This document shows, one piece after another, positions 15,193 through 23,060 of a DNA stretch of 38,127 nt. The notes beneath the pieces were generated by a model. That model was not told the DNA's origin. It did no database searches and saw only the letters and a program-made list of their open reading frames with translations. The stretch comes from a virus. Each line of letters starts with the position of its first letter. The stretch's first letter is position 1. The DNA is taken from IMG/VR virus record IMGVR_UViG_3300024979_000051, positions 1 to 38,127 of that record; one strand, written 5' to 3'. Made by a program: the position numbers and the translations under genes.

Positions 15193-16361
15193 TCTTTACT
15201 CCCATGAATTTTGACCGAGCCCGCTTCATTGGCGCGGACATAGGCGATATAGGTATCTGCGGTGCCGAACTCGGCTTGCAGGGCTGCGGTTTTGTTGAAC
15301 TCCGCTCTGGCCCGGTCTTCAACCGGCAGCGTACTGTCGATCTGACCGTCAACCGGCGGCTTGCCTTGGCTCTGCATGCCGGACAAGGCCGCAATCGGTT
15401 GCGCGGAATCTAAAAACCCGGATAGCGCGGCAAAATCCTGCTTACCCAGATTGGTCAAATAGCTTTCCAGCTGCTCACCGATAATCCGCCCGTCGGCTTT
15501 GCCTTGCTCGATCAACCGGTCAACACGATCGTCAACCACATTGCCGGACAAGGCCGCCAATTGAGTGCGCATCTCATTGACTACGCTAATCGGGGCGTAT
15601 TTCGTCAGGTCTACTTCGGGGTTGATGCGTGCCGCTTCAGTGCCGACCTGCGCCGACAAAGCCGCAATCTCGGCATTTTTAGCCGTTATCAGCGCCGACA
15701 TACTGGTCATCGAGCCATCTTCTTTAGTGAGCATGGCTTTCACTTTATCCAGCTCGGCGCACATCTCGGCTGGGGTGGTTGTTAGCGGCAAATTGAGCAT
15801 ATAGCACAGCCGTTCGCAGAGTTCGTCCATAGTGGATTCCTGTGAGGATGAAGTTGAAAAAATAAGCGCCGCCGCAGCGGCCAAATCATTGAGGTTGTCT
15901 AACGCGGGGTAGTTGGTCAGCGCGGCCATTAGCACGCCGGTGACGTGACCGGTACCATCCCATCGAATGACCGGACTGATGTAGCGGTATTCTTTAGCCA
16001 CTATTGCATCCAAGGCGGCTTGATTCCATTCCATATCAACCGCGTACAGACCATCGCCGTCGCGCCATTCAAACCGTCCACCCCATCCCGCCGCAAGGGC
16101 TTTAATACCGGTGGTTTTGGCGTGCAGGGTTTGGTGCTCGTAATCGACCAGAAACCGTGAACTTAACTCCGCTTGTGCCGCTACAATCGCGGCGGCGTTT
16201 TTGCCGGTCATAATCCAGGCTGGGACGTCGGTCGGCCGATTATCTCGGCAACTGCGAAACGATCCAGCGGGAACCAGTTTGATTTCGGTCGGCGCGACGC
16301 CCTCCAGGTCAACCAGCAGGGCGGACAGTTCGACGTATTGAGTGGCGAGTTTTTTTGTCAT
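15189..16361 (-). CDS. Head maturation protease with C-terminal scaffold (Mu gpI/gpZ)
   Basis: A protein of about 390 residues of the Mu I/Z type. The N-terminal protease part includes GSFRSCRDNRPTDVPAWIMTGKNAAAIVAAQAELSSRFLVDYEHQTLHAKTTG...AGWGGRFEWRDGDGLYAVDMEWNQAALDAIVAKEYRYISPVIRWDGTGHVTG, with the D-Y-E-H-Q motif typical of the family. The C-terminal half (from about residue 230) is helical and coiled-coil-like, as in the scaffold made from the internal start Z. In-frame ATGs exist at 16373, 16370 and 16361. The predicted promoter P2 has its -10 over the first two and its start at or next to the ATG at 16361, so 16361 is preferred and the message may be leaderless. Confidence 0.88.
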   Translation of the reverse strand: MTKKLATQYVELSALLVDLEGVAPTEIKLVPAGSFRSCRDNRPTDVPAWIMTGKNAAAIVAAQAELSSRFLVDYEHQTLHAKTTGIKALAAGWGGRFEWRDGDGLYAVDMEWNQAALDAIVAKEYRYISPVIRWDGTGHVTGVLMAALTNYPALDNLNDLAAAAALIFSTSSSQESTMDELCERLCYMLNLPLTTTPAEMCAELDKVKAMLTKEDGSMTSMSALITAKNAEIAALSAQVGTEAARINPEVDLTKYAPISVVNEMRTQLAALSGNVVDDRVDRLIEQGKADGRIIGEQLESYLTNLGKQDFAALSGFLDSAQPIAALSGMQSQGKPPVDGQIDSTLPVEDRARAEFNKTAALQAEFGTADTYIAYVRANEAGSVKIHGSKE

Positions 16362-16414
16362 GGACCGCATCATAGGCAGTCATGATCAAGTGAGGTATGC
16401 GAAGGACTTCGCAG
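16361..16414 (-). promoter_or_regulatory. Predicted activator-dependent late promoter P2 (protease/capsid operon)
   Basis: The dyad ATGCGAAG-GA-CTTCGCAG (16397-16414) is followed on the minus strand by 22 bp and then TATGAT (16374-16369), a good -10 box with no -35. With a usual 7-nt discriminator, transcription would begin at 16361, the A of an in-frame ATG of the protease gene. This corresponds in position to Mu promoter PI, upstream of gene I. Confidence 0.65.
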
Positions 16415-16437
16415 GGACTGTTTTGCAGAAAGAGGTA

Positions 16438-16467
16438 GACCCTTGTGAGACTGTCCTCGCAAGGGTC
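16438..16467 (-). terminator. Strong hairpin between Mor and the capsid operon (possible terminator)
   Basis: A 30-bp inverted repeat with arms GACCCTTG and CAAGGGTC plus an inner GAG/CTC pair lies in the 190-bp gap after mor (stop at 16606) and before promoter P2. On the minus strand it is followed by a pyrimidine-rich but not uninterrupted T stretch, so intrinsic termination is plausible, not certain. The rest of the gap (16468-16605) has no gene; AGCCCGTT(A/T)A occurs twice. Confidence 0.4.
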
Positions 16468-16605
16468 AGATGAAATAGTACAGGATGTAGCCGTTGGGCG
16501 ATACCCGAATACGTTTATAAACGATTTATGAGCCCGTTTAAGCCTCACTAAGTAATTTTACTAGCCCGTTATAGCGGCCACTATCGTTTTCGGGCCTTAA
16601 ACCGC

Positions 16606-17001
16606 CTATATTTCAAATAAATCCAGATTGAGCATTAACGGCTCGACGGCATGGATAATCGTGCTGATCTGGCGGTCGGTTAATCCGTATTTGCGCACCA
16701 GATTACCCATGCTAAAACCCGCAAGATGGTCCTGACGGATCATCTCATTTCGGACCGCCCGGCGGGCGGCTTCCGCTTTGGCGATCGTCAATGGCTCAGC
16801 CCCGCCAAATACCTTGCTGAACTGGCATGCCGCAGGATAGCCCAACAATTGGCTGAGGCTATGCTCCGGAGTCATATTGGCCGGTACCGACAAGCGCATG
16901 CCGCCGTAAGCGCTCCAGATAAGCCACATGACGTCGTCGCCGCAGTATTCGGCGATTTCCAGCAGGCTGGCAGGCAGCAAGTGGCGGGGCAGTTCGCTCA
17001 T
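16606..17001 (-). CDS. mor: Mor/C-family transcription activator, likely late-gene activator
   Basis: A 131-residue Mor-family protein. The N-terminal half (LPASLLEIAEYCGDDVMWLIWSAYGGMRLSVPAN) is the dimerisation domain and the C-terminal FSMGNLVRKYGLTDRQISTIIHAV is the helix-turn-helix. In Mu, Mor activates the middle promoter by binding a dyad centred at -43.5, and its paralogue C activates late promoters. No second Mor/C gene is seen here, so this protein probably acts directly on the late promoters, whose 18-bp dyads sit at the same distance. The ATG at 17001 overlaps the gemA stop (ATGA). It is the last gene of the early operon. Confidence 0.88.
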   Translation of the reverse strand: MSELPRHLLPASLLEIAEYCGDDVMWLIWSAYGGMRLSVPANMTPEHSLSQLLGYPAACQFSKVFGGAEPLTIAKAEAARRAVRNEMIRQDHLAGFSMGNLVRKYGLTDRQISTIIHAVEPLMLNLDLFEI

Positions 17002-17489
17002 TGTTGCGTAGCGCTCACGGTTGTCTTGAGGCAACGGGCTTGCCATTTCTTCAGCGCCTCGATCACGCCGCTGGCCTGCGCGGTGGTCAGCCATTGCAAG
17101 GCCTCAACCCCCATCAGTCGCTTGACGTAGTTCGCCAGGCTGGCTTCGGACGGATCGCGAACGATGCCCTGGGCGTGCATGTCCAGCCACAAGGCGCGGA
17201 TTTTTTTAGACTGTGCGTCACCGGCCAGCTTCCGGGTTGATGTGTCCTGGCGGTGCTTGACCTTGAAGCCTTGCTTTTTCATGGTCTCAACCGCCTGGCA
17301 CAGCTGGCCGATAGACAGCGTCGAAGCCGAGTATTTGCCGTCTTTCAGGGTAGCGCCCTGCATCGGCAGCCAGATGCCGTAATAGAACTCGTCATCCCAG
17401 CCCAGCTCGGCCTTGCCGACTTGCAGCAGAGTATAGTAGTTTTTGCGGTTATCCGTCTCGGAGCGCGGTTTGTAATGTCTATGATTCAT
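16998..17489 (-). CDS. gemA: GemA regulatory protein (DUF1018)
   Basis: A 163-residue GemA-family protein with the signature YYTLLQVGKAELGWDDEFYYGIWLPMQGATLKDGKYSASTLSIGQLCQAVETMKKQGFK and SKKIRALWLDMHAQGIVRDPSEASLANYVKRLMGVEALQWLTTAQASGVIEALKKW. In Mu, GemA modulates host gene expression and DNA supercoiling and is encoded just before Mor, as here. It overlaps the preceding gene by 11 nt. Confidence 0.9.
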   Translation of the reverse strand: MNHRHYKPRSETDNRKNYYTLLQVGKAELGWDDEFYYGIWLPMQGATLKDGKYSASTLSIGQLCQAVETMKKQGFKVKHRQDTSTRKLAGDAQSKKIRALWLDMHAQGIVRDPSEASLANYVKRLMGVEALQWLTTAQASGVIEALKKWQARCLKTTVSATQQ

Positions 17490-18033
17490 GGGTTGCTCTC
17501 TTGGCTTTGCCCTGCCAGTTGGCTGGCGGGGTTGATTTGGGTTTAATGATCTTGCCTACCGGCTGCATACCTGACTGTGTGCCGGAATATTCGGGGCTAA
17601 AGCCCCTCCCACGCTGCGCCTCGATCGCTTTGGCCTCAGTCACCGCTAGATTCTTTTCGACCCGGCCGACCATGATGGATAACAAATAGCCGTTGGATTT
17701 CAGCGGCAGCACTAATGACGCCGGTTTATTACTAACCAGTTTCATCATCTCTCCTTCCCAGGCTTGCATCGGCATTGGATACTCGACGCCGTTGCGTTTT
17801 ACGGTGCCGGATTTAATCATCGGCATCAGCTCTTGCGTCAAGGCCAGCCGCCGCGACCAGCGCAGCGCCTGCTTACCGGGCTTAAACAGCTCCAAATAAC
17901 GCAGCAGTGCGCCGATCATGCTCGGCGGTACGCTCTGGATCAGCGCCGTCCACTCGTTACCTGCGGCCAGTTCCATGCCTTGAATGATGTCGACCGCCTT
18001 GCCGCAGTAAGGACAATCAAAACTGCAACTCAT
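17479..18033 (-). CDS. Early protein with N-terminal zinc-binding CPYC motif
   Basis: A 184-residue early protein beginning MSCSFDCPYCGKAVDIIQGMEL. The start at 18033 has AAGAGG upstream, inside the end of the DUF3164 gene. Cys3, Cys7 and Cys10 could hold a zinc ion, but no second Cys pair is present. The middle is helical (PPSMIGALLRYLELFKPGKQALRWSRRLALTQELMPMI). A REP-like palindrome is inserted in frame near the C-terminus and encodes the RGRGFSPEYSGTQSG stretch. The general type (zinc-ribbon early protein before gemA) recurs in Mu-like phages; function unknown. Confidence 0.75.
   Translation of the reverse strand: MSCSFDCPYCGKAVDIIQGMELAAGNEWTALIQSVPPSMIGALLRYLELFKPGKQALRWSRRLALTQELMPMIKSGTVKRNGVEYPMPMQAWEGEMMKLVSNKPASLVLPLKSNGYLLSIMVGRVEKNLAVTEAKAIEAQRGRGFSPEYSGTQSGMQPVGKIIKPKSTPPANWQGKAKRATHES
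17585..17614 (-). repeat. REP-like palindrome inserted in frame in an early gene
   Basis: GGGGCTAAAGCCCC (17593-17606) with flanking GTGGGAG on the minus strand has the form GTGGGAG-GGGCTTTAGCCCC-GAATATTCC, the layout of bacterial REP elements in Pseudomonas and methanotroph genomes. These are normally intergenic. Here the repeat keeps the frame open and adds about 10 residues to a phage protein. Confidence 0.6.
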
Positions 18034-18037
18034 CAGA

Positions 18038-18724
18038 TCAAGCCTCTTTTTCAATAGCCAAAAAATCAAACTCAAACCCGAAAGGGAAATCAACAGACGA
18101 CATCGATAACGGGATCGCCACCTTCTCGTTCGCCTCATTCATAAAATACGCCTCGATAAACCAACAGGTGCGCGTCGGCTTGTAGGCCTGCAAGATCGTA
18201 TTAACGCCGTCGGTAAAATTCACATCGTGAAAATCATCGGTCATTTTTTGCAGTTCCAACACGCGGCTAGCGCGCAGATTGCCTTTCGCGTCTTTCTTTA
18301 ACAGCCTGAAAATAGTCTTAACCAACTTTGCCGATGACGGGTCGGTCGCCAACGAATCGATGTAGGCGGTCACTTTTTGAATGCCGGCCGATACCGTATC
18401 GTCCCAGCCGTCATTGACCCGATAGCCGATGGTGATGCCGTATTTGTCCGTCGAAAACGTATGGCTTTGCTGGTTGTCAGTGACGCCGTAAACGTCTGCC
18501 TTCATCTTCAGCAGGTCTTTGAAGTAAGCAAATGTCTCCGATTTAATGGCGCTCAAGTTGTCGGATACGGTCATTAATTTAGCGACTGCATCGGGTACGG
18601 TCGTTTGCACCAAGTCTTTGTAGGCTTTGCGGTCCTGTACGGACTTAGTGCGCTTAGCGCGTAATAAATCTTCCAATTGCTGCTCGGTTAAATGATTGGG
18701 GTCAATCAGGGTCTCAGTCGTCAT
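18038..18724 (-). CDS. DUF3164-family early protein
   Basis: A 228-residue protein of the DUF3164 family, common in early operons of Mu-like phages: DRKAYKDLVQTTVPDAVAKLMTVSDNLSAIKSETFAYFKDLLKMKADVYGV, SHTFSTDKYGITIGYRVNDGWDDTVSAGIQKVTAYI and ASRVLELQKMTDDFHDVNFTDGVNTILQAYKPTRTCWFIEAYF. The domain has no assigned biochemistry. It follows a hydrophobic mini-ORF by 28 bp and precedes the zinc-motif protein by 4 bp. Confidence 0.88.
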   Translation of the reverse strand: MTTETLIDPNHLTEQQLEDLLRAKRTKSVQDRKAYKDLVQTTVPDAVAKLMTVSDNLSAIKSETFAYFKDLLKMKADVYGVTDNQQSHTFSTDKYGITIGYRVNDGWDDTVSAGIQKVTAYIDSLATDPSSAKLVKTIFRLLKKDAKGNLRASRVLELQKMTDDFHDVNFTDGVNTILQAYKPTRTCWFIEAYFMNEANEKVAIPLSMSSVDFPFGFEFDFLAIEKEA

Positions 18725-18752
18725 TTTTCTTATACCAGTTGTGTAAAATTAT

Positions 18753-18818
18753 TTACCAAAAATGGATCATTGCCGGCAGCGCCATCAGCACCACAATCAG
18801 CAACAAGATCCCGTCCAT
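18753..18818 (-). CDS. Translationally coupled 21-residue hydrophobic peptide
   Basis: The ATG at 18818 overlaps the stop of the upstream gene (TAATG at 18816-18820) and opens a 21-codon frame encoding MDGILLLIVVLMALPAMIHFW. It is a single membrane-spanning segment with an acidic start and no basic tail. The coupling and clean hydrophobic composition make it a plausible expressed membrane peptide in the early operon, but a chance ORF cannot be excluded. Confidence 0.5.
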   Translation of the reverse strand: MDGILLLIVVLMALPAMIHFW

Positions 18819-19147
18819 TACTGCGCCGCGCGGTGGTTGCGATGCCCCGGCCAACGGACCACGTTGGACGCGTCCGGATGGCGCATCGGCTTATGCCAGA
18901 CGACCTTGACGTCATCAATAATCGCCGCATAGGATTTGTAAAAGCGGCCATCCTCCCAGCCTTGGCCGGTATAGGCGGACTGCAAATTTCGCGTGGCATA
19001 AGTCGGCTGCACGATCATGGTGATGCCTCGGCCGATCTGCACCTTGATCAGCGCTAACCCCAGGAACTCCAGTTTTGCCGCCGCCAGGACGATCCGGCGG
19101 CGCAGGTCCGGAGCGCAAGGCGCATCGAGTAATTGATAGCTGCTCAT
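18818..19147 (-). CDS. Unrecognised small early protein
   Basis: A 109-residue protein starting MSSYQLLDAPCAPDLRRRIVLAAAKLEFLGLALIKVQIGRGITMIVQP, with a C-terminal WHKPMRHPDASNVVRWPGHRNHR. It starts 2 bp after the MuB-type gene ends, and its stop overlaps the following mini-ORF. The family is not recognised. Codon use resembles its neighbours and gene spacing supports it as real. Confidence 0.65.
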   Translation of the reverse strand: MSSYQLLDAPCAPDLRRRIVLAAAKLEFLGLALIKVQIGRGITMIVQPTYATRNLQSAYTGQGWEDGRFYKSYAAIIDDVKVVWHKPMRHPDASNVVRWPGHRNHRAAQ

Positions 19148-19149
19148 GA

Positions 19150-20316
19150 TTAAGCCTCCCGGATTAAATCGCCGCTGACCTTGGCAAAACCCAGTTGGGC
19201 AGCCTGATTCAATGCGGCAGTGACTAAGTTGTTGACCATCAACGGGTACATCAAGCTGATCGTCTCTCGGGTTTTAGCATTCGATTTGGTAAAGATCAGC
19301 TGGGCCCGGATGCCGTCAATCGCATCGACCTCAAAGACATTGGCGATATCAGCACCGACGCGATTAAACTTAAAGCGCAAGTAGTCGTCGATCGACGCAT
19401 CCAGCGGGGCCAGCTCGACCAACTCGCAGCGCTGCACCACTTCGCGCACCTCGGGCGAGCGCTCGGACAGCTTGTTTTTCAGTTCGGTCTGGCCGATCAG
19501 GATGATCGACAGCAGTTTTTTAAAGCCGTCTTCCAGTTCCAGGAAGCGCTTTAAGTGCTTTAGCGTTTGAGTGCTTAAGGCATGGGCTTCTTCGATGATC
19601 AGGCAATGCGCAAACCCTGCACGGCGGCTGTCTTTGAGTATCCTATGCAGCTGGCGGCTTTTGGCTTCCATGGTCCGCTTGGGGTTCTCGTTGGGCGCTA
19701 CGGTGTTGATGATCGCATCGATAATGCTCGCGGATTTCAGCGTCTTGCCTTTGATATCGTTGTCTTCCATGCCCAATACGTACGGCTGAATCAGGATAAT
19801 CGCCGCATCCTCACGGGCGATGCGGTCTTCCAGGTCTTTGCGCAAGGTGGATTTGCCCGCGCCGCTTTCGCCGACCACGGCCATAAAGCCGCCGAACTTT
19901 GCGGTGCTATACAGGTACTCGCGGACATAGCGCGTGGTCGGGCTGTTGAATACGTCATCCGCTTCGTTGACGTCATCGCTGAACGGATCGCGAAACAGGT
20001 TGAAATGCCGCTTTGCGGCTGGTGACAGCGTTTGTTTTCGTAGTAACATGTCTAAGACCTCCGAGGTCGTTGTTATTTCTGTATCGGCTGTTGGCGCAGC
20101 CGGTGCGGGTTCAAATAAACTGGCCAACATCCCATTAAATCCGCGCGATCTCAGCACTTCTTTTATCGATTCTTCTAAATCGGTTCGGGATGGTTTTTTC
20201 GGCCAAATGCACTTGTTTAGCAGTTGCGCCATCGTTGCCGGACTGACATTGACTGCACGAGCCAGTTCAGCCTGCTTGATGCCTTCTTCGGCTAGGAATA
20301 GTTTTAATTCCAGCAT
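19150..20316 (-). CDS. MuB-type transposition ATPase / target-selection protein
   Basis: A 388-residue AAA+ ATPase like Mu B. Residues 1-60 hold an HTH domain (KQAELARAVNVSPATMAQLLN) as in MuB. The Walker A motif GESGAGKS is at 149-156 and Walker B CLIIEEAH at 238-245, followed by LKHLKRFLELEDGFKKLLSIILIGQTEL (sensor 1). MuB polymerises on DNA, selects targets and activates MuA. The protein is longer than Mu B (312 residues) because of an insert between the HTH and ATPase domains. It lies downstream of the transposase gene, separated by the DUF2786 gene and a 72-codon gene. Confidence 0.92.
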   Translation of the reverse strand: MLELKLFLAEEGIKQAELARAVNVSPATMAQLLNKCIWPKKPSRTDLEESIKEVLRSRGFNGMLASLFEPAPAAPTADTEITTTSEVLDMLLRKQTLSPAAKRHFNLFRDPFSDDVNEADDVFNSPTTRYVREYLYSTAKFGGFMAVVGESGAGKSTLRKDLEDRIAREDAAIILIQPYVLGMEDNDIKGKTLKSASIIDAIINTVAPNENPKRTMEAKSRQLHRILKDSRRAGFAHCLIIEEAHALSTQTLKHLKRFLELEDGFKKLLSIILIGQTELKNKLSERSPEVREVVQRCELVELAPLDASIDDYLRFKFNRVGADIANVFEVDAIDGIRAQLIFTKSNAKTRETISLMYPLMVNNLVTAALNQAAQLGFAKVSGDLIREA

Positions 20317-20317
20317 G

Positions 20318-20536
20318 TTAGTGATGAGCGGCTGATTGCGCAGTTGGAGCGCCTATTTTGCTTGCAACGCTAGCCGCGTAGATCGTGTGAATACACGACT
20401 CTACTAACGTTGCGAGCCTGTTAGCCGGGGTATCGGCATCGGGGGCTTCACCTAGTTTTTCCTGCTTGAGCACTTGCACATTGACGCCGGAGGTAGTCAA
20501 ATCCGTGTCTTCGATGATGATTATTGTTTTAGCCAT
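20318..20536 (-). CDS. Unrecognised small early protein
   Basis: A 72-residue protein (MAKTIIIIEDTDLTTSGVNVQVLKQEKLGEAPDADTPANRLATLVESCIHTIYAASVAS) with a beta-rich start and a helical second half. It stops 2 bp before the MuB-type start and begins 30 bp after the DUF2786 gene, preceded by AAGAGAGA-type purine-rich sequence. The pattern TIIIIEDTD..GV.V occurs in small proteins of Mu-like early regions; no function is known. Confidence 0.7.
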   Translation of the reverse strand: MAKTIIIIEDTDLTTSGVNVQVLKQEKLGEAPDADTPANRLATLVESCIHTIYAASVASKIGAPTAQSAAHH

Positions 20537-20565
20537 TTGCTTATCTCTCTTGGATGGGGTTGTGT

Positions 20566-21264
20566 TTATGCTTTATGCGTCAATGCTTGCCCGCGCTTGC
20601 TTTGTACGGGCTTATGGAGCGATACATCGCTGGCCGCATGTCTGCCGGCGGCCAGCGCATCATAATCTCGGTATCCTTGCGGGGCCTGACCAGTGCGGTT
20701 ATCTGTCTGTAATTGGCCGCCGAAGCGTTGCTGTTTATAGGCAGCAATCGCTTCTTTATCGGCTGGGCTACCTGCAAATACTTGAACTTGACGGCTGACA
20801 CGAGAAACCCAGGCATCGCAAAACAGGTCAGCCATGCGGATTTTATTAGTACGTTTGAAGCGCTTAAGGGTTTTGATGTAGTCAGTACGGTCGTTATTGA
20901 TCTGTCGGCGCAGTACGTCGAAAGTGTACGCGGCCAGTTCCGGTTTGATGCCGATGCCGATGAATTTCATAACGCTATCTTGCCAGCCGCCGCCCGATTG
21001 AAATACCGCTTCACAGCCAAAGGCTCTAGCGACAACGTTACTCAGGCTGCATAGATACAACGGCGGGTTGTACTTGCCGCCGGATTTACAGTGTTTTTCA
21101 TGCACGTTGGCGGCGGCTACGTCGCCGCTGGTCAGGTTATATTTAGCCATTAATACATCAGCTTGACGCTTAGCGGTTTCGGCTTCGGTTGGATTGTCCG
21201 ACGTGGATAAGGCCAATAACTTGGCTATTTTTACTGCAATTTTTTTAAGGTCTTGGTCGTGCAT
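20566..21264 (-). CDS. DUF2786-domain protein
   Basis: A 232-residue protein. Residues 5-50 (LKKIAVKIAKLLALSTSDNPTEAETAKRQADVLMAKYNL) form a DUF2786 domain, often seen in phage and plasmid proteins and sometimes linked to nucleic-acid transactions. The following region (YLCSLSNVVARAFGCEAVFQ...FIGIGIKPELAAYTFDVLRRQI, then KRTNKIRMADLFCDAWVSRVSRQVQVF) is also family-typical. It lies between the transposase and MuB genes. Function unknown. Confidence 0.85.
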   Translation of the reverse strand: MHDQDLKKIAVKIAKLLALSTSDNPTEAETAKRQADVLMAKYNLTSGDVAAANVHEKHCKSGGKYNPPLYLCSLSNVVARAFGCEAVFQSGGGWQDSVMKFIGIGIKPELAAYTFDVLRRQINNDRTDYIKTLKRFKRTNKIRMADLFCDAWVSRVSRQVQVFAGSPADKEAIAAYKQQRFGGQLQTDNRTGQAPQGYRDYDALAAGRHAASDVSLHKPVQSKRGQALTHKA

Positions 21265-21294
21265 CGCTTTACCTATTAATTAATTTGTTGTTTT

Positions 21295-23058
21295 TTAAAC
21301 GGCCTGCAATCTAGCCTTGCCGCCCACGGACCTTCCTGCGCGCAGATCGGCTAAAACCTGTTCCAATTCCGGTTCGGTGGCGCCGTCCGGGAATCGCTGT
21401 TGTAAATCAGCCAGCATGGTAGGCTGCCAATCCTCATGTAAATGCCCACGCAGCCATTTAGCCATTTGCACGGCATTCTTCCGCAGCAGCTCAACCGTTG
21501 GCGCATTGATATCCAATGCAGTGCCGCGTTTAGGCATGAAAGTCGGCAGCTCTTGCTTAGACGCCAGCAGCGGATCAATCCGTCCGTCAAACGGCACATA
21601 ATGCTTGTTGTCGCGCTTCTTCTCGGTTGCAGCCAGCGTATCGGTTCCTGCGGCCAGCTGATGGATGCGCTTGCGATTGGTATCGGCTACCGTGTCCGGC
21701 TTGGCTTTGTGTTCTTGGCCGATCACCGCCGCACTCTCCCTAAAGCCCAGCTCGTTTTTCTTGTCTTCGTACAGTGCAATGTGCTGTTCCTGGCCATCCT
21801 CGCCCCAGACCACCGCCATCGCGGTATCAACCATAAACGGATGCCAATGTACGTACACATCGCTTTTTACATACACGTCCGGCACATGATCGACTTTCCA
21901 GGTACGGCTCTTAAACGATACGGTCAAATCGCCGCGCACTTGGCGCTTGATAGGCTCCTCAGTCGCTAAGCTCAGCAATACCTCGGCGCTGGGCGTAATG
22001 CGCAGTTGCTCGGCGGTAATCGTCAGCCACACCGCAAACCGGGTGCGCTTGGTGCGGCTGTGCTCTTTGGTCGCGTTCCACCACAGCTGATAGGTCTCCG
22101 CTTCCGCATTCAACTCCTCAAAATTGGCCGGGCGTTTTTTCATGTAGCGCAAGGCTTGTTCAAAAGAGGTCTCCACTAAATGGTTGCCTTTTTCAACGCT
22201 GCCTTTGGCCCGAGGATTGCGCCGCCGGTTAACGATCAGCTCAGTACCCATACGTGTGCAAAAGCGCCGCACCAGTCCGCCCGACGTTGCCCCCGGATCA
22301 ACCATCACGATCATCGGCGCACCGTGAAACGGGTCGTTGCCGCTCTTCGGAGCCATCGCCCAAGCCAGGAACCGCACGGTATGCTCACCGCTTTCCGAAT
22401 GTGGATAATAGCGGTAGCGCACCACACCGCTGGCATGATCGCTGACCACGTAACGAATCACCCGGAACTGCTCAATCGCTTTAAGATTTTGCGGTTTGTT
22501 TTTGTAATGCACTGCATCATCCAACTCCACTAATTCGGCGCTGCCATCGGGTAAGTAGTAAATTACACACACCGAGCCATCGACCTGCCACACATGGTTC
22601 GGATGCAACGATTGCAAATTGGTATGCGGCGTTGCCTGCCGCAGTTGATCCGGATGCAGGTTATAAACGCGCAAACCGTTAGCAATCGCCGACTCTGACA
22701 GCGGAACCAGTTCGCCAGTGGCTGTGTCCAGCGTTGCTGCGACTATCTCGCCGTTATCTCTCAGCACTTCAATGGCCTCCTTGAGTGAGGTTATTTTCCG
22801 GTTGTTCTTACGGTAGCCCTCCATGCAGTAGGCCGAAATAATGTCGGCATCTTTCGGGGTCAGCTCCACCACGCCGGCATCGGCGCGGCGCTTGCGCGGC
22901 TTGCTGACCGCAACTTTGTTGAGGTGCCGCATCAACGTACCCCGGCTTGTCCCCAAATCCCGGCAAGCGCGTTGGTAGATCGGTTCCTTCTCGCCGTGGC
23001 CTGCCGCCGCCACGGCGTCGGCAATGCCTACCAGTTGTTTTATATAGGCGGGGTTCAT
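21295..23058 (-). CDS. MuA-type DDE transposase
   Basis: A 587-residue transposase. The N-terminal part (QRACRDLGTSRGTLMRHLNKV) is an HTH DNA-binding region. The catalytic triad is visible: D160 in WQVDGS, D254 in VMVDPGAT and E289 in RAKGSVEKGN, equivalent to MuA D269, D336 and E392. The C-terminal beta-barrel (VRGDLTVSFKSRTWKVDHVPDVYVKSDVYVHWHPFMVDTAMAVVWGEDGQEQHIAL) is the Mu-transposase C domain. It is shorter than MuA (663 residues), mostly at the N-terminus, as in BcepMu-like enzymes. It should bind the GAGATATTTG sites at both prophage ends. Confidence 0.95.
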   Translation of the reverse strand: MNPAYIKQLVGIADAVAAAGHGEKEPIYQRACRDLGTSRGTLMRHLNKVAVSKPRKRRADAGVVELTPKDADIISAYCMEGYRKNNRKITSLKEAIEVLRDNGEIVAATLDTATGELVPLSESAIANGLRVYNLHPDQLRQATPHTNLQSLHPNHVWQVDGSVCVIYYLPDGSAELVELDDAVHYKNKPQNLKAIEQFRVIRYVVSDHASGVVRYRYYPHSESGEHTVRFLAWAMAPKSGNDPFHGAPMIVMVDPGATSGGLVRRFCTRMGTELIVNRRRNPRAKGSVEKGNHLVETSFEQALRYMKKRPANFEELNAEAETYQLWWNATKEHSRTKRTRFAVWLTITAEQLRITPSAEVLLSLATEEPIKRQVRGDLTVSFKSRTWKVDHVPDVYVKSDVYVHWHPFMVDTAMAVVWGEDGQEQHIALYEDKKNELGFRESAAVIGQEHKAKPDTVADTNRKRIHQLAAGTDTLAATEKKRDNKHYVPFDGRIDPLLASKQELPTFMPKRGTALDINAPTVELLRKNAVQMAKWLRGHLHEDWQPTMLADLQQRFPDGATEPELEQVLADLRAGRSVGGKARLQAV

Positions 23059-23060
23059 GG

